Shown here in pieces: positions 22,933 to 34,963 of a stretch of DNA of 64,000 nt. The stretch is from NCBI GenBank assembly GCA_018296165.2, contig JACKQL020000001.1, positions 744,001 through 808,000 of the forward strand. Direction: 5' to 3'. Within the stretch, counting starts at the first letter, position 1. Each line of letters starts with the position of its first letter. The position numbers and the translations under genes are program-made. Source of the stretch: Termitomyces sp. T153. Its lineage: Eukaryota; Basidiomycota; Agaricomycetes; Agaricales; Lyophyllaceae. The notes under the pieces are model-generated. The model had not been told where the DNA came from. It saw nothing but the letters and a program-made list of their open reading frames with translations, and ran no database searches.

Positions 22933-23151
22933 GGCGTCGGGGAGTTTCCGTGATGACCTGCAGACCAGATCGTTATGCCACACAACACAATATTTAGAGT
23001 TCAGACTCCGATCACTAACTGTACAGCTCCAGACTCCGATCCAGCTCCTATTTTGTTTTGCTCTGTTGTCCTAAGTCTTCCAGCTAGCGCCCCGAATCCG
23101 AACCTTCCGCGTCCGTCCAGGCCTGTAACGGCCTCGACGTGCAATGGATCT

Positions 23152-24192
23152 ATGGAATCAGAAAGGGCCGAATTACCGGCCGCCTTCGAGGATGCACCCA
23201 TGGATAGTCTTGTTCACCTTATAGGTAAATTCCACCCTTTTTTTTTCCATCCCCAGGCTTTTTCACACCGTGATGTAGCTGATATGCTGCAACGACTGAT
23301 GGCCCACAACGACCAAATACCTCTCTCTCCGTGAGCAAACATCTTCGCTAATTCCTCGGCCCGCTCACGAGCAAGACAAGTGAGAGTCTCACGCGTTTCC
23401 ACTCCCGATCGACACCCAGCATCACTGTTCTCGACTATCTGAAACGAATTGTCAGATATACAAACGTCGAGGTGCGATCTTGATGACCCATTGCACTATC
23501 ACACATATAAATGGACCTCCTCATTGCAGAAGACATGTCTATTGATTACCCTCTACTACATCGATCTGATCTGCAGCCGCATCCCTCTCTTCACACTCTC
23601 ATCTCTCACCTGTCATCGCTTTATCATTGCATCCATCACGGCTTCAAGCAAGGGACTCTGCGACACTTTCTGTACGAACAATCTATACGCCAAGGTTGGA
23701 GGAATATCCGTAACCGAACTCAACAGCCTAGAAAGAGAATTTCTCTCCGGGATCGATTGGCGACTGACGGTTAGCAGCTTTTCATTTCTATCTTCCCCCC
23801 ATCCCATCCCATCGCACCCCATCCCATCGTGTGCGACCTTGGCGTTCGACTGTGTCCTCATGGTACAACCTTATTCCCGCTAGTGCACACGAGAACTTCT
23901 CCAGGAATATTATGTCAACCTCGTCCGAACACATAGCTCCGGTAGCTACGTTATTGCGGGATCAGAATCTCCGCTTGAAAGTGATGTGGATATGGATTCT
24001 CGCACCCCTTCGCCCTCTGACCCAGGAGCACGCGCTCGCCATCGCCGTCGTCTCTCCGTCCATGAAACATCGACTATTCTAATCGACCCCGCCACGATGC
24101 CGCAAGATGTCGCTCCCCGTCGCCCGACTATCGAACAGAATATGGCCTTTGCGGCGCTGCGCGAGTCACAAGCGCCATCGGACAAGGGATAA
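23152..24192 (+). CDS. PHO80/Pcl-type cyclin
   Basis: Starts MESERAELPAAFEDAP. Introns are removed after HLI (23225-23279), after the LSP codon pair (near 23331), after TNVE (near 23472), and near 23771 and 23890. The joined cyclin box reads FHSRSTPSITVLDYLKRIV, RYTNVEKTCLLITLYYIDLI, FIIASITASSKGLCD, NNLYAKVGGISVTELN and LEREFLSGIDWRL. This is the hallmark core of cyclins that partner Pho85-like kinases in nutrient and phosphate signalling. A low-complexity C-terminal tail (DSRTPSPSDPG, then RRRLSVHETSTIL) follows and ends at 24192. The particular Pcl subgroup cannot be set from this sequence. Confidence 0.88.
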
Positions 24193-24586
24193 GAGATGCA
24201 ATCCCCTTATAGTTGGGTTTGTTATTGAGAGAGCAAAGGATATTAAATACTGACTATTTATATGTACGGATAGAAGGAGAGAATTTACTGCTTTTATAGT
24301 TGACAATGAGGGGGATTACACGATTTCTACGTGTTTTCGTTTGTACAAATGTCCAAGAGTATGTGTGGCCCGCAACGAGGGGGGAGGGGGACCTATATAA
24401 AAAGTGGGAGGGGGGGTTTACTTCAAATATGATAATACGCATCACTTGCAAAATCAATCTGACGGGGGCGTACCATAATAAAGCTACCTGTACCAATTAC
24501 AACGCGACTGAAAATGCCAGATTCGATCCGCGCCAGCGTCCTGAGCACGAACCCGTCGATAAGTCCATGTTCACTTCATCCTTCCT

Positions 24587-27500
24587 TCACCTTCGCAACG
24601 CCGACAGCATCTTCGCCAACGCGTTGATCTGACCCCTCTGCACCTTCTTCACACCTTCGCCGTCATCCTTCCCATTACCCGAACCACCCCCAAGATCCGT
24701 CGTGCTCGTAGACGCGTCACGTCTTTGAGCCTCAAGCGACTTTCCAGCAACCGCATTCTGAGGCCGCTCCGTGATCGTGTCGAGTTTAACGTCCTTGTTC
24801 TTCTTTGTACGCTGTTTCCGAACAGGGGGCGACCCAAAGATGTCGCCAATGGGCTTGGGATGCTGGACACGTGGCAATTCGTCAAGTTCCCAAGGAGCAC
24901 CATCTATGACTAAAATGAACAAATCAATAAACAGAAGAAAAAAATTTTCAGGAATGAACACCACGTACTCTTGATATTCTTTGGGAGGGCGGGGTAGCCA
25001 GTATTGTTGTTGTTCTTCAAGGTAGTCGACGACTTGGGCTTCAAGTTGGTGCGCCAGCTTGTTGAAGACACACTAGTAGCCGTAGTCGATATACTCCGAC
25101 AACTCGAATTACTGTACCGTGTGAATGCAGAAGTAGATGTGCCTGCGCTGGATGTAGTGCCTATCGAGCTGCGCCAGTTGGTCGAAACCACTGAGCTTGC
25201 ACTTGACACCAAGGGCCGTCCACTGCGTGTGCTATTGGGGGAAGTCCCACGGTCATTGCGTCTCTCCCAATATGGTTCTGAACCTTGAGAAAGTACCAGG
25301 GACTTGTTGCTCGCATTGGACGGAGGGGGGCCGCACAACCTATCGCGCCGACCTCTGCCCCAGGTTGAAAACTTCTCATCTGCATTAAGAGGAGGGGGCG
25401 GTGCATCCAGGCCCATGATAAGGTTCGTGACATTAGTGGCGGTGGTCGACATGGGGTACGAACCATGGGTGTCCACGGACGAGGATGAAGAGATCTCTTC
25501 TACGGGAGAGACACGTCCTGCGACTACCAACGCAGAGGCACTGTTCTTTCCAAAACTGAGCTTCCATTTCGATGGCTTCTTCGTAACAGGAAGGGGTGAG
25601 ACCGAGGGAACTGGCGGAGCAGGTGGTGAGACTCCGCGGCTGCTGGTGCTAATGCTGCGTGGGACATTAAGTAGAGCCGTTGGCATGGCATACAATGAGA
25701 CCGGCTCAAACGGTTCACGAGCACGACGGGACGAGCTGGTAGTTCCAGTGTTGCGGCTGGACACAGACAAATTGGTCGACGAGGACCTAGACGCCTTGCT
25801 AATCTCGCGTGCAAGGGATTGAGAAGCATCGGCGAGGGTTGCCAGCGTTTCGTATTTGGCATCCTGAGTGGTAGCACCCTTACCCTTGCGGGCACCTCGC
25901 TTCCTCCTCTTGTGGGTCGACGTCGATCTAGACTCCATACCTTCCAAAACTTGGCCTTGGCGGCGATCATTTTCATTCTCTTCGGGCTCTGGTTCATGAT
26001 CAAAAACAGTTGAGAGGTCCGAATGGGTTGAGAGTTCCGGGTGCTCACGAGCCTCATATGCAGGGCTGAGGGAGGGAGCGCGAGATAGGATGCGGGGCTG
26101 GATTGCCGGACTTCGAACAGTCGAAGTTCCTGATGGATGCCTCGAAGATGGACGATGGGAAAGAGGCGTAGAAGAGGCGATAGGATAGCCTTGAGAACTG
26201 CTCGATACGGTTCGATGCATAGTATGACTGCCGAGAAGCGAAGGCAGTTGCCGGACCCAGTTACCGAATTCACGGGCACCGATACGCGGCGAGTCGTCCT
26301 CGGGGTCTTCAAGGATGCAGAAGACCTTGTTAGCGAGGTGTTCGGCGACTGGGCGGGTCATTCCTGCAAACCGGTACATGAAGAAGTTGATGGGGTCCCT
26401 GCGATAAAGGTCAAAAGATGAACAAGCTCCTTGGGCTGTGTCTGTCCAAGGGTTAGAGTGGTACAACCTATGCGTAGCGATAAGCGAGCGAGAGCAAAAG
26501 AGAAAAAACGACAACGCACATATTGATTAGCACGATGCCTAACGACCAGACATCGGCAGCACGGGGACGATAAGTAGGGGCGACATTATTTCTGCATTCT
26601 GAAATTAAAAACAGGCGTAATGAGGCAACGAGTTTCTTTTTGGAAAAGGGTGTACGAACCATAGCTCATGTAGGGTGCACTTCCGCAATCCATATCAGAA
26701 GAAGCGACATCTGTAGTTGACAAGCCAAAATCAGAGAGTTTGACAATGACCTTGCGTTCCTGACGACCATTGGACAGAGTCGTCCATCCATCTGTGACGA
26801 TGAAGTTTTCAGGCTTGATATCACGGTGGAAGACTGATTGATCATGGCATTCGGCAACAGCTTCACACATCTGGGAGAACATGGATGATATGAGACGAAG
26901 ACGGGTGCGAGAAAGCAGTTGGGCCGGGTGGAGAGTGGAGAGGAGACTGGGAGTAGGGGGCGTGTGAGAGATTGAACAGTCAGGAGTATTCGGGGACTCG
27001 GAATGAAAATGGTCGCGGGCTTGCTCCAGAAAATAAAATAAGTCTTCACCTGGGACGTATTCCAGGAGAAGAAGAAGAAAAGAAGAGGTTTCTAAGGTAC
27101 GGTGAAGGGTGACAATGTTGGGATGGGGGCGGAGGGACTGGTGGATGGTGACCTGAAAGGACATGAGACTGTGTTTGGAGAAGAAAGGGAACAGAGACAG
27201 ACCTCTGACATCTGTGCTGCGAGATCCTCGTCGTCGAGGTTGGCCTTGGACAAGCACTTGATGGCGTATTCGCGGCCGTAGACGGCCTCGGTGGGCTTGC
27301 TGCTGTCGAGCTCCATCATGCCGAGTATAGACGCATGGCCGTCTTCAGAGGGCTGGGGACGATAGAGAACCTCTTGGACGAGATAGACAACAGCATAGCT
27401 GCCATGGCCAAGACGACGCTTGACCTGGAACTCCCGGGCTGGTTGCTGGTACTCGGGGACGCGAGAGGCCGAGTGGGTGAGGACGATTGTTTCGCCCTGG

Positions 27501-27712
27501 AGGAAACCAGCCTCGCCAACGAAATCACCGGGGAAAAGGACATCCTCGATGGCGGAGGACGCAGCAGAAGGGTGGCGGGACGCAGCGACGGGCGGCCTGG
27601 GGGAGCGGGGGAGGGAGATGGGGGGCGAGGGAGAGAAGGAAGGGGCATGCGGGTCCTTGGGGAAGCGGTGGGAGAGCGAAAGCGGCGGCAGCTGGACGGG
27701 GTACTGCAACAT
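24587..27712 (-). CDS. Serine/threonine protein kinase of the Ran1/Ksp1 group
   Basis: ATG at 27712 (MLQYPVQLPPL). A proline-rich leader of about 90 residues precedes the kinase domain: FQVKRRLGHGSYAVVYLV (glycine loop), GREYAIKCLSK (catalytic lysine), ECHDQSVFHRDIKPENFIV (catalytic loop), KLSDFGLSTT (DFG), GSAPYMSYE and ADVWSLGIVLINM. The lobe ends with NPWTDTAQG and DPINFFMYRFAGMT, as in Ran1/Pat1 and Ksp1 kinases. The remaining 450 residues are a Ser/Thr/Pro-rich, probably unstructured and phosphorylated tail, ending MLSALRR at 24587. Related kinases regulate the switch from growth to mating, filamentous growth or autophagy. An insert of about 40 residues separates the ATP lysine from the glycine loop (YRPQPSEDGHAS), unusual but seen in this group. 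Confidence 0.88.
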
Positions 27713-27855
27713 GGCTCTGCTCTCAGAGGGCTGGGCGGAGACGGCGACGCATGCAGCAACGTCGACGTCGAGAGGAGGAAGGAGCGTGACCGTCACATTA
27801 ATTTGCAGCCATGTGGTCCAGCTCGAGTCACAACGTGCTACGCTACCCCTGATCA

Positions 27856-29568
27856 TCAATCTTTCTTCCACGTCCGCACCGCTTCCATCTCCCCCACCGT
27901 CCCTTGCGCCGCCCTCTGGGCCTCCATCCACACCCCCTCCGCCCTGTCCCCAAATCGCCTCTCTGCCTCCAGCCGTGCCAGCCAGACACCCGCCGACGTC
28001 CGTGCCTTTCTACTGTATTTCCGCGCCAGGCTCAGTGCCTTGGCTCCGTCCTCTGTATCTGTCACCACTCTGATGTGCGCCGCCAACAATGATGGCGATT
28101 CCCTGTGTCGGCACAGTGATCGTAATGTCGAAATTAGATATTGTTTCTGCAAAAGGCATCAGCAGCCAAATGTGTAATACATTCGTCATTGCGCACCATA
28201 TTCTCATCAATTGCCGTCTTGCACCATTCCTCAACAAATGTCGCGTAAACCTCACAAACCTCCTCACGGGCGTCCCCTCCAGCTGCCTCAACCAGCTCCT
28301 CATTCGCACGCCTCAGTCCCTCCACCAGCGCCTCACCCTTCAGTTCAGGTGTAAGAAACCGGTTGGCCCGCAATTTAATTGCCCCTGCATCACCAGGCAA
28401 CCTCTCCTTTAGTAGATTATAAAGGTGCTCCAGCAGCGTTTCTTGCAGGGACGAGGGCAAAGGGTACTCCGTCAACAATCTCTTCAGGCTATCGAAAAGT
28501 TCGACTTTGGGGAGAGCTGTTTACCGGCGGTCAGAAAAGTTGCCCCAGGCGACGTGAGATGTATACCTTCTGCTGCGCTGTTCATCACCGATTTTACAAT
28601 TGCTCCTTGGAGAATCTCCTTTCGAGCCTCTGCCCCAGTCTCTTCCTCCGTTGAATCCTCAGCGGAAACCACCTCTTGGTCCACACCAGGCATAATAAGG
28701 TTACTGGGGTCAGCAGCACTGTCATCTTCCTTCTCCTGTGCGGTGGTGCCGATACCAAGGATTTCCCAGCGACGCCTAAGACTCTCAACAAACCCGAGCT
28801 CCATCTTCACATACTCTCGCCACAACTCAATGCTTTCGGCATTCAATCGGATGCCTCGCTGAAGAAGCGTGCGCGCAGAAGATGGGGATTGGTGATTCAG
28901 CTCATGAGAAGCAGCCAGAATATACAGTGCAGGCTGATTTGGATGTAATTGGAGAGCCCTGAGGGAAAAAAAGGTAAAACATCAATATCACTGGGTTAAT
29001 CCTGTGCACGAACCTGGCCGTTATCCGACCAACCAAAGCCCGCGCTCCCTCGCGCTGCGCGACTTGTATGTATTGTATCCAAAGCGCGACGTCTGCCTTG
29101 AACTTTTTCAAGGCGCGTTCGAATATATGAAATTGTCGCCGAACGAGAGCATAGTCCGAGATAGATGGGATAGTAGACTCTGATTCTAAAAGTCGCATAT
29201 ATTAGTCTGTCCAGTACAAATTATGTGGGCTACCCACTTGTCCGTGCTGCGCGTTTTCGACGCAGCTGTTCGAGTCCCATTTCATAAGAAACATAGCGCA
29301 GAAAGTCAGCTTTTTGAGCGACGCGTCGGACAAGCGCGGTCTCGAACGCGGTGCGCTTCTTTACGATCTGCTTTACTTCTTTCTGCAGAGCTTAGACATT
29401 AAAAATCAATGAGCAGATTGGATGCAAGATGGCTTACTTCAGTGAACAGGTGTTTCTCGATGAGGTCTTTGAGCTCATCGAGCATCTACAATTAATGCAA
29501 TTTAGTTTCCATAACCATAGGACATTCCATAGCAATACCTGCTCCTGCTGAAATTGAACCCTCTCCAT
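27856..29568 (-). CDS. UTP6: U3 snoRNP component UTP6
   Basis: ATG at 29568 begins MERVQFQQEQMLDELKDLIE, the typical N-terminus of Utp6. It is followed by RTAFETALVRRVAQKADFLRY, YEMGLEQLRRKRA, then HAT (half-a-TPR) repeats such as RQFHIFERALKKFKADVALW and ARTLLQRGIRLNAESIELW. The C-terminal part ends EMEAVRTWKKD at 27856. Utp6 is part of the small-subunit processome and is needed for U3-dependent cleavage of 18S pre-rRNA in the nucleolus. At least five short introns are present. The stop lies 144 bp from the start codon of the kinase gene, on the same strand, so the two genes are tightly packed. Confidence 0.88.
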
Positions 29569-29671
29569 GGTAAAGAAGAGTTATAGAAGTGAAGTTGGTT
29601 ATGATCGAGAGAATTTTTGGTCATCAGGCGGGCCGGGATTGTTGTTGTTGGCATCGACCATTCAACAAACC

Positions 29672-31054
29672 ATGCCCAAGGCCCACCGAGGGGCCAGCAC
29701 CGGCCTCCTCCGCGCTCACTCCAGAGCTTCCTCCACTTCTAGGCTCGGTGCAAACCTTCAGTTCACCCAGAAGGAGCAGCACCAACCCAAATCTGCGGAT
29801 AAACCCAAGAAAAACGGTCTACCGCATGATGTGTGTCAAGATAAGCTTCTTTTCCTGCTCAACAAGTCGTTCTAAGTCGAGAACTATCAGGCATACAATA
29901 AAGGTGTAGCACGGGTAGCTAGTGCGCAGCGCGTTCAGTCCCGAGACCAAAACCAACAAGTTGTATCGAAACAGCGCACTTCCAACCCCTCCAACGCACA
30001 AGGGAAAACCGGGTTTACCATAGCCAGTCCTGGGGAAGACGACGACGACGAAGGAGATTGGGAATCCAGCGAGAGTGGCACGGCCACTCCTAACGACCAC
30101 AACTCGGAATCCGAGCCAGATGACGAGGAAGCCATCCGCCGACTGACACAGCGCCCGACAAACGGCACACACGTAGAATCTGACTTGCTTCCTCGTGTCG
30201 AGACCGCCCGCCCGTCGGATCTTCGTGCAGCAACCACGAACGGACTTGCGCTGCGTTCCGAGCAGACCACACAACAACGCCACGAAAGTCGTGCTGAAGT
30301 ACGCACGCCTACTTTGCCACCAGCCAAGACCATCCCTGCGCCACAAATGCAGAATCATCGATCAAACGATGGTGAAACGAACACGACGCCATCATCTGGA
30401 AACCCAAGTCCCCGCATTCCTGGTCGACGCCACGCTAGTGCCCGCCCTTCATCGTCACATTCCATTAGGGGCGAGCTTTCGCTGCGTCCGCATCCTCTCA
30501 TACGTGGTCATTCATATGGCCAGCCGTCCACCCCAAAGCCTACACCTCTTGAACCTCTAACAGTGATCCAAGATATCCCAACTTCAGCGTCGTCGTCTCA
30601 TACTTTCCTACCAGGCGATGAACTATCATCCTCTCCACCATCAAGCCTCAAGCTATCCTCTCCCTCACATGACACATCCAACAAAAGCTCATCATCCCAA
30701 CGCCGCCAATCCGTATCCTCCACCCGATCCGTCTCCACTCTCCCAGCCCATTCTGGTCTCCGTGATTCCGTAAACTGGAGTCTAAGTGACCGCAGACGTA
30801 CACTATCCACAGTCTCACGAGCTTCTTCCTCCGCCGCACTTTCCTCGCTCGTCCACCTGCCTACAGTCACCCGCCCACCTTCCCCACAGCCTATCGCCTT
30901 TTTCCCGCCCGTCAATCCACATGCAAATCTCGAAGGCATACATCCGCTTTTGCCTGGTCCTTATCTCAGTAATCATCTCACCATTCTCGCACGGAGAACC
31001 CCAATCAAAGAAGCGTTCGACCGTGTTATACGGGCGAAGCAAGCCCGTTGTTGA
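29672..31054 (+). CDS. Disordered Ser/Pro-rich protein, function unknown
   Basis: Starts MPKAHRGASTGLLRAHSRAS. One intron (donor GTGTGTC near 29831, acceptor near 29881) joins it to NYQAYNKGVARV in the same frame. The long open frame includes an acidic patch GEDDDDEGDWESSES, then several hundred Ser/Pro/Arg-rich residues, and a more ordered, possibly conserved end: LLPGPYLSNHLTILARR, PIKEAFDRVIRAKQA. The conserved-looking ends around a disordered centre suggest a regulatory or scaffold protein, but I do not recognise it. It is divergent from UTP6 with about 100 bp between starts. An upstream ATG at 29567 is in frame but overlaps the UTP6 start codon, so 29672 is preferred. Confidence 0.68.
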
Positions 31055-32590
31055 ATGTGTCCAAGTAACTATATAGATATCGTGAGTTACGATTCCGCAG
31101 TTCTACCCCACGCGTCAGTTTTGTTCATGACCATCTCGGCGTTTTTTAGATTGCGGACTTGTTGTATTATACTTGTGAGTAAGCTATGTCCCCCGGTGAA
31201 GAAACTTCTTCGACATCGGTGAATCATATGAGTTGTTAATCTTTTTTTTCTACATACACACAAGACATGGCTTTCCGTAAACAAATGCTTTCTTCTTATC
31301 TGTATTGCAGGATTCCGATGGGACTTGATCCGTTCTTAGGCACGCAATATATCTTATGGTCCCCCCAAAAAAATAAGATGAGGGGTATCGAGTGGTGTAT
31401 TTGATTTGTGAACAGTTGATATCGGGCAGTTCACGCGTATCATCATCTGTGTTTCTACATGAAGAATAGCGTGTCCACATGTGCTACCTTAACGAGAGGT
31501 CGTACATCCCCACATTGGTGTTTCTACATGAAGAATAGCGTGTCCACATGGTGCTACCCTTAACGAGAGGTCATACATCCCCACATCGGTGTTTCTACAT
31601 GAAGAATAGCGTGTCCACATGGCGCTGCCCTAACGAGAGCATCACCAATGTCAAAGTGACAGTTATCCACCCATCTTTTGAAATGCGCATACAATACAGT
31701 TAGTCAATGTATCATTTCGATCGGCCCAAGCGAATGAGCAATTGTAAGAGACTTATATGTACAAGTACTAAGGGCTATTCCGATCGCCACATGTTCCTGG
31801 TCAATGGCCGACAGATGGTACGTTCTCAGATCAACAGTACTGATGACCCTGAGCACCCGATAGAAGCCCACCCCGTAGCATTAAAACGCATATATTTAGT
31901 TCTAATTGAATATATGGATAGGGATTCACATGTACAAAAAGTATGAAACATGCATATGGACTTTTTCTTGATCCTTGACGTTCGTACTTATGTTGGGTCG
32001 AGCGGTGATGGATGTCCGCATGCTAAGCCCCAGTATGGATAGAGAGTGGCCACGGGGTGAACCCTCGCAGTCATAGAACGACAATAATCGCATGTTTCAA
32101 GCTTCTAGATGATAATTAGATGAAGGTTCACATCACTGGGTCGACGATCCTTGGAAACCTTCCACAAGTGCTGATGAATGTAAGACGCAGATGCAAGTGG
32201 AGTGACGAGAGACTCTCAAGCATTGAAGAACAGAAATAGACAAGGACTCTATAAGTCCTTAGGCTGGGAGTCAGCTGCCAGAAGCTTGTGAAGATCCAGG
32301 ATGTTACTTGGGAGCAAGCAACACCACAAGTTGCTTTCGGAGAAAGCCTGGAAATTTCTCAACGGCTGAAACTTTGAATGCTTTTCTATCCGCCTTGCAA
32401 ATATCGAGACTTGGAATTCCAAAAACATTCAAACTCGACTTGTAAGTTGGCCTGTAGGCCTCTGAACAAGCCACGTTACAAGCTATGTTACAGCCACGTG
32501 GCGGACAGACGCGTCTTGTCACGAGCTCACTGCGCACCCGTTCCCAGAGACATTCTGTTACTGTTTTTCTCTTCCTAGTCGTCACTTACA
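31055..32590. other. Intergenic region between two + strand genes
   Basis: 1.5 kb without a convincing gene. Short ORFs have no family resemblance. It contains the tandem repeat listed at 31449-31639. Confidence 0.4.
31449..31639. repeat. Tandem repeat, about 2.7 copies of a 69-71 bp unit
   Basis: Units start at 31449, 31518 and 31589 with GTGTTTCTACATG and contain AATAGCGTGTCCACATG and TTAACGAGAGGT, then CATACATCCCCACAT. The units differ by single bases and by one-base indels in the GGTGCTACCCTT part. The third copy is cut after CTAACGAGAG. Confidence 0.85.
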
Positions 32591-33221
32591 ATGTGGTTGT
32601 CCGATGCACAAAGTCAGTTCTTTCTTGTCCATCTCCTCGAAAACAATTCCAATTGGGCCCACAGAAATTGGTGTCGCCCTCACGACCTTTGGCGGCCTCT
32701 TCATGCTCCTCGGCGTTATGCTCTTCTTTGACGGTGCTCTGCTCGCACTCGGGAATGTATGCAATTGAGAGAAATGCCTTATGCCTCAACATGCTCAGAC
32801 ACAACCTCCAGATTCTCTTCATATCTGGCTTGACATTGATCATCGGGCCGCAGAAAACGTTCTACTTCTTCGCCCGCAAGCAGAAAATACGTGGAACGGT
32901 CTGTTTCCTGGGAGGAATTCTACTTGTCTTTTTCAAGTGGCCGTTCGTTGGGATGATTGTCGAAACATTCGGGTTTCTGAATCTGTTTGGGTGCGTCCGC
33001 TGTTCAATAGGTTTTCAATGTTTACCTGATGACGTCCTTAGGGACTTCTTTCCCGTCGTGATTACCTTTCTGAGACAATTGCCTTTTATTGGAACCGCTC
33101 TGTCTCTCCCATACATAAGTTCTGTAAGTCGGTCCATGCTATATACGTAATACTTAAAACCTATCACACTTTCAAATAGGTAGTAGACCGTTTGGCTGGG
33201 TCAAGAACTTCTGCAGTATGA
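32591..33221 (+). CDS. GOT1: Vesicle transport protein GOT1
   Basis: Five exons (32591-32612, 32665-32756, 32812-32990, 33042-33123, 33180-33221) sum to 417 bp, 138 residues, the normal GOT1 length. It begins MWLSDAQKIGVALTTFGGLF and has four membrane segments: FGGLFMLLGVMLFFDG, NILFISGLTLIIGPQ, GTVCFLGGILLVFFKWP and FVGMIVETFGFLNLFG. Near the end comes FFPVVITFLRQLPFIG and the tail VVDRLAGSRTSAV. GOT1 is a small Golgi membrane protein needed for ER-Golgi and Golgi-endosome transport. Every intron is short and GT-AG, and the frame is preserved at each join. Confidence 0.95.
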
Positions 33222-33970
33222 ACCTGTTGTTTGTACCCTTACATACCCACAATGTCATAGATGACGACTTTTTCATTTCTTCGAGGATTGGATCTCGTGC
33301 ATTCAATTGACGTCTGCGCGGCGACCGTGGATTTACGGTTACATTGTTGTCCATTAACTCATAACAAAATAATGGATAAGTAGTCGAACTAAGGATCGAC
33401 ACTTTTACCTATTGACTCGTGCGTATCGATGCGAGATGAGGTGACGTAGTACCTATCTATTTATCTCTTACACATAACAAAATTGTTCTAGGGATTGTTA
33501 AGTTCCAGCACAACCCACCAGAAGTATTGAAACACAATTGCAACTTGAGTACATGTCCAAACTAACTTGAATGAGAAGAAACATGCGTGACTCGGACGCG
33601 TGATTACATGTCCCGATCAATCATAATCGACGCGTAAACTTTTGAACTTCCTTCTTGTACTACTCATAGCCCAAGTGGGTTTGTGGTGACTGTTTCCATC
33701 CTGTGCTTGTTGTATCTAACCTCCTCGCAATTCAGGCAAATTTCCGGGCTTTTAAATTGCAATGCACAACAAACTCCTTCACTTTTTTGCGGTTCGACTG
33801 ATCTGAGTATCTGTGGTGCCCTGGTCTTACCGTAAAAACAGGATAGATACCAAACCATTAAGTCACAGCATCCTGGAGATGGAAGAAGGCGATTGCACCT
33901 ACGCGTTTTACAAGAATTTTGGGAGGATGTGTTGCATGGTAGAGAGCCAAGCGCCTTGCATGAATCGGCC
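33222..33970. other. Intergenic region, no gene seen
   Basis: About 750 bp; an ORF on the minus strand (33664-33972) has no family signal and overlaps the start of the next gene. Presumed 3' flank of GOT1 and promoter of the gene at 33971. Confidence 0.4.
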
Positions 33971-34784
33971 ATGCCTCTAGACGTACGTGTCTGGAAATTT
34001 TACACGATTTGAAGCTATGTCGATCTCTGACAAGCCTGCAGGACGAATTTGATCAAGACGATGACCCACTCGACTCTCTTCTTGAGGGACGTGAACTTGG
34101 AATTCTCCTCAGGGTAGATTATTCTAACGAAGACGCCTGGCAATCGTTCTGTGCAACACTTCAACGTGCTGAACAGGAACTTGCCAATGGCTTAGAAAAG
34201 CCGGATCCAACTGACAACAATCAACCGGCGTCGACTACAGCAGGCCAAGAAGAGGACTCTGATTCTGATACAGAGTCCTCGAATGACGTGCCGTCCCCAA
34301 TAATCAAGATCGTAAACCCCACTCCGTCAGAAACTTCGCTTTTTCATAACATTTCTAACTTGACGGCACTTCGTCTCTTGAACGATGTAGACATTCGTCT
34401 GGCACCAAGCCCATCGCAAGGGCAAAGTCGCGTCAAACCTCCAAACCGTTTGATCGACCAGGGGACCTGGCAAGAAATCTACAGAGGAATGACTATCTGG
34501 ATCTACGATGCGCAATCGAATGCCGACCATTGTGTCAGACTCGTTAGCCAAGAAGGCGATGTTTATGGTACTGCAACGTACGTCTGGTAGCATCCTGATT
34601 AGCAGGTGCAACACTTACACCTCGACTACACAGCGCAGACAGCTGGCGCGTTCAGGGATCGCACATTTGTGACCTTCAGTTCAACATGTCGTTCCTTGGA
34701 ATGACCATCAACTTTGGAGGACTAGACCGCTGGGATCACGGGGAAAGACGACGAAATCTTGAAGAGGTCAATTCAATGACATAA
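33971..34784 (+). CDS. Acidic protein of unknown function
   Basis: Three exons (33971-33982, 34042-34577, 34634-34784) total 699 bp and encode 232 residues. The tiny first exon codes MPLD. The protein continues DEFDQDDDPLDSLLEGREL, then an acidic linker EEDSDSDTESSNDV and a C-terminal globular part with GTWQEIYRGMTIWIYD, EGDVYGTATADSWRV and LGMTINFGGLDRWD. The frame is preserved through both joins, which supports the model. I do not recognise the family. It ends 179 bp from the convergent RACK1 stop. Confidence 0.72.
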
Positions 34785-34963
34785 ATTGGTACATTCTTAG
34801 ACAAAGAATGCATGAAGTTTGATCCATGGCATGGACTACACTCATGTCTCAAGAACACTAATCTGATGGAGCACATGTAAATGAGCTTTTTGAGCTTTTT
34901 TTGTGGCTATTGAAAAAACAGCAGGAACTACAAGGGATGATCATCAACCAATTATCCAACTGT

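Noticed and set aside
27316..28177. Long + strand and minus strand ORFs overlapping the kinase start and the UTP6 end
   Set aside because: They are Arg/Gly-rich or Ser/Pro-rich shadows of the GC-rich leader of the kinase; the kinase and UTP6 frames explain the region.
30598..30939. Minus-strand ORF across the disordered gene at 29672-31054
   Set aside because: Composition is the complement of the Ser/Pro-rich coding strand; no independent signal.
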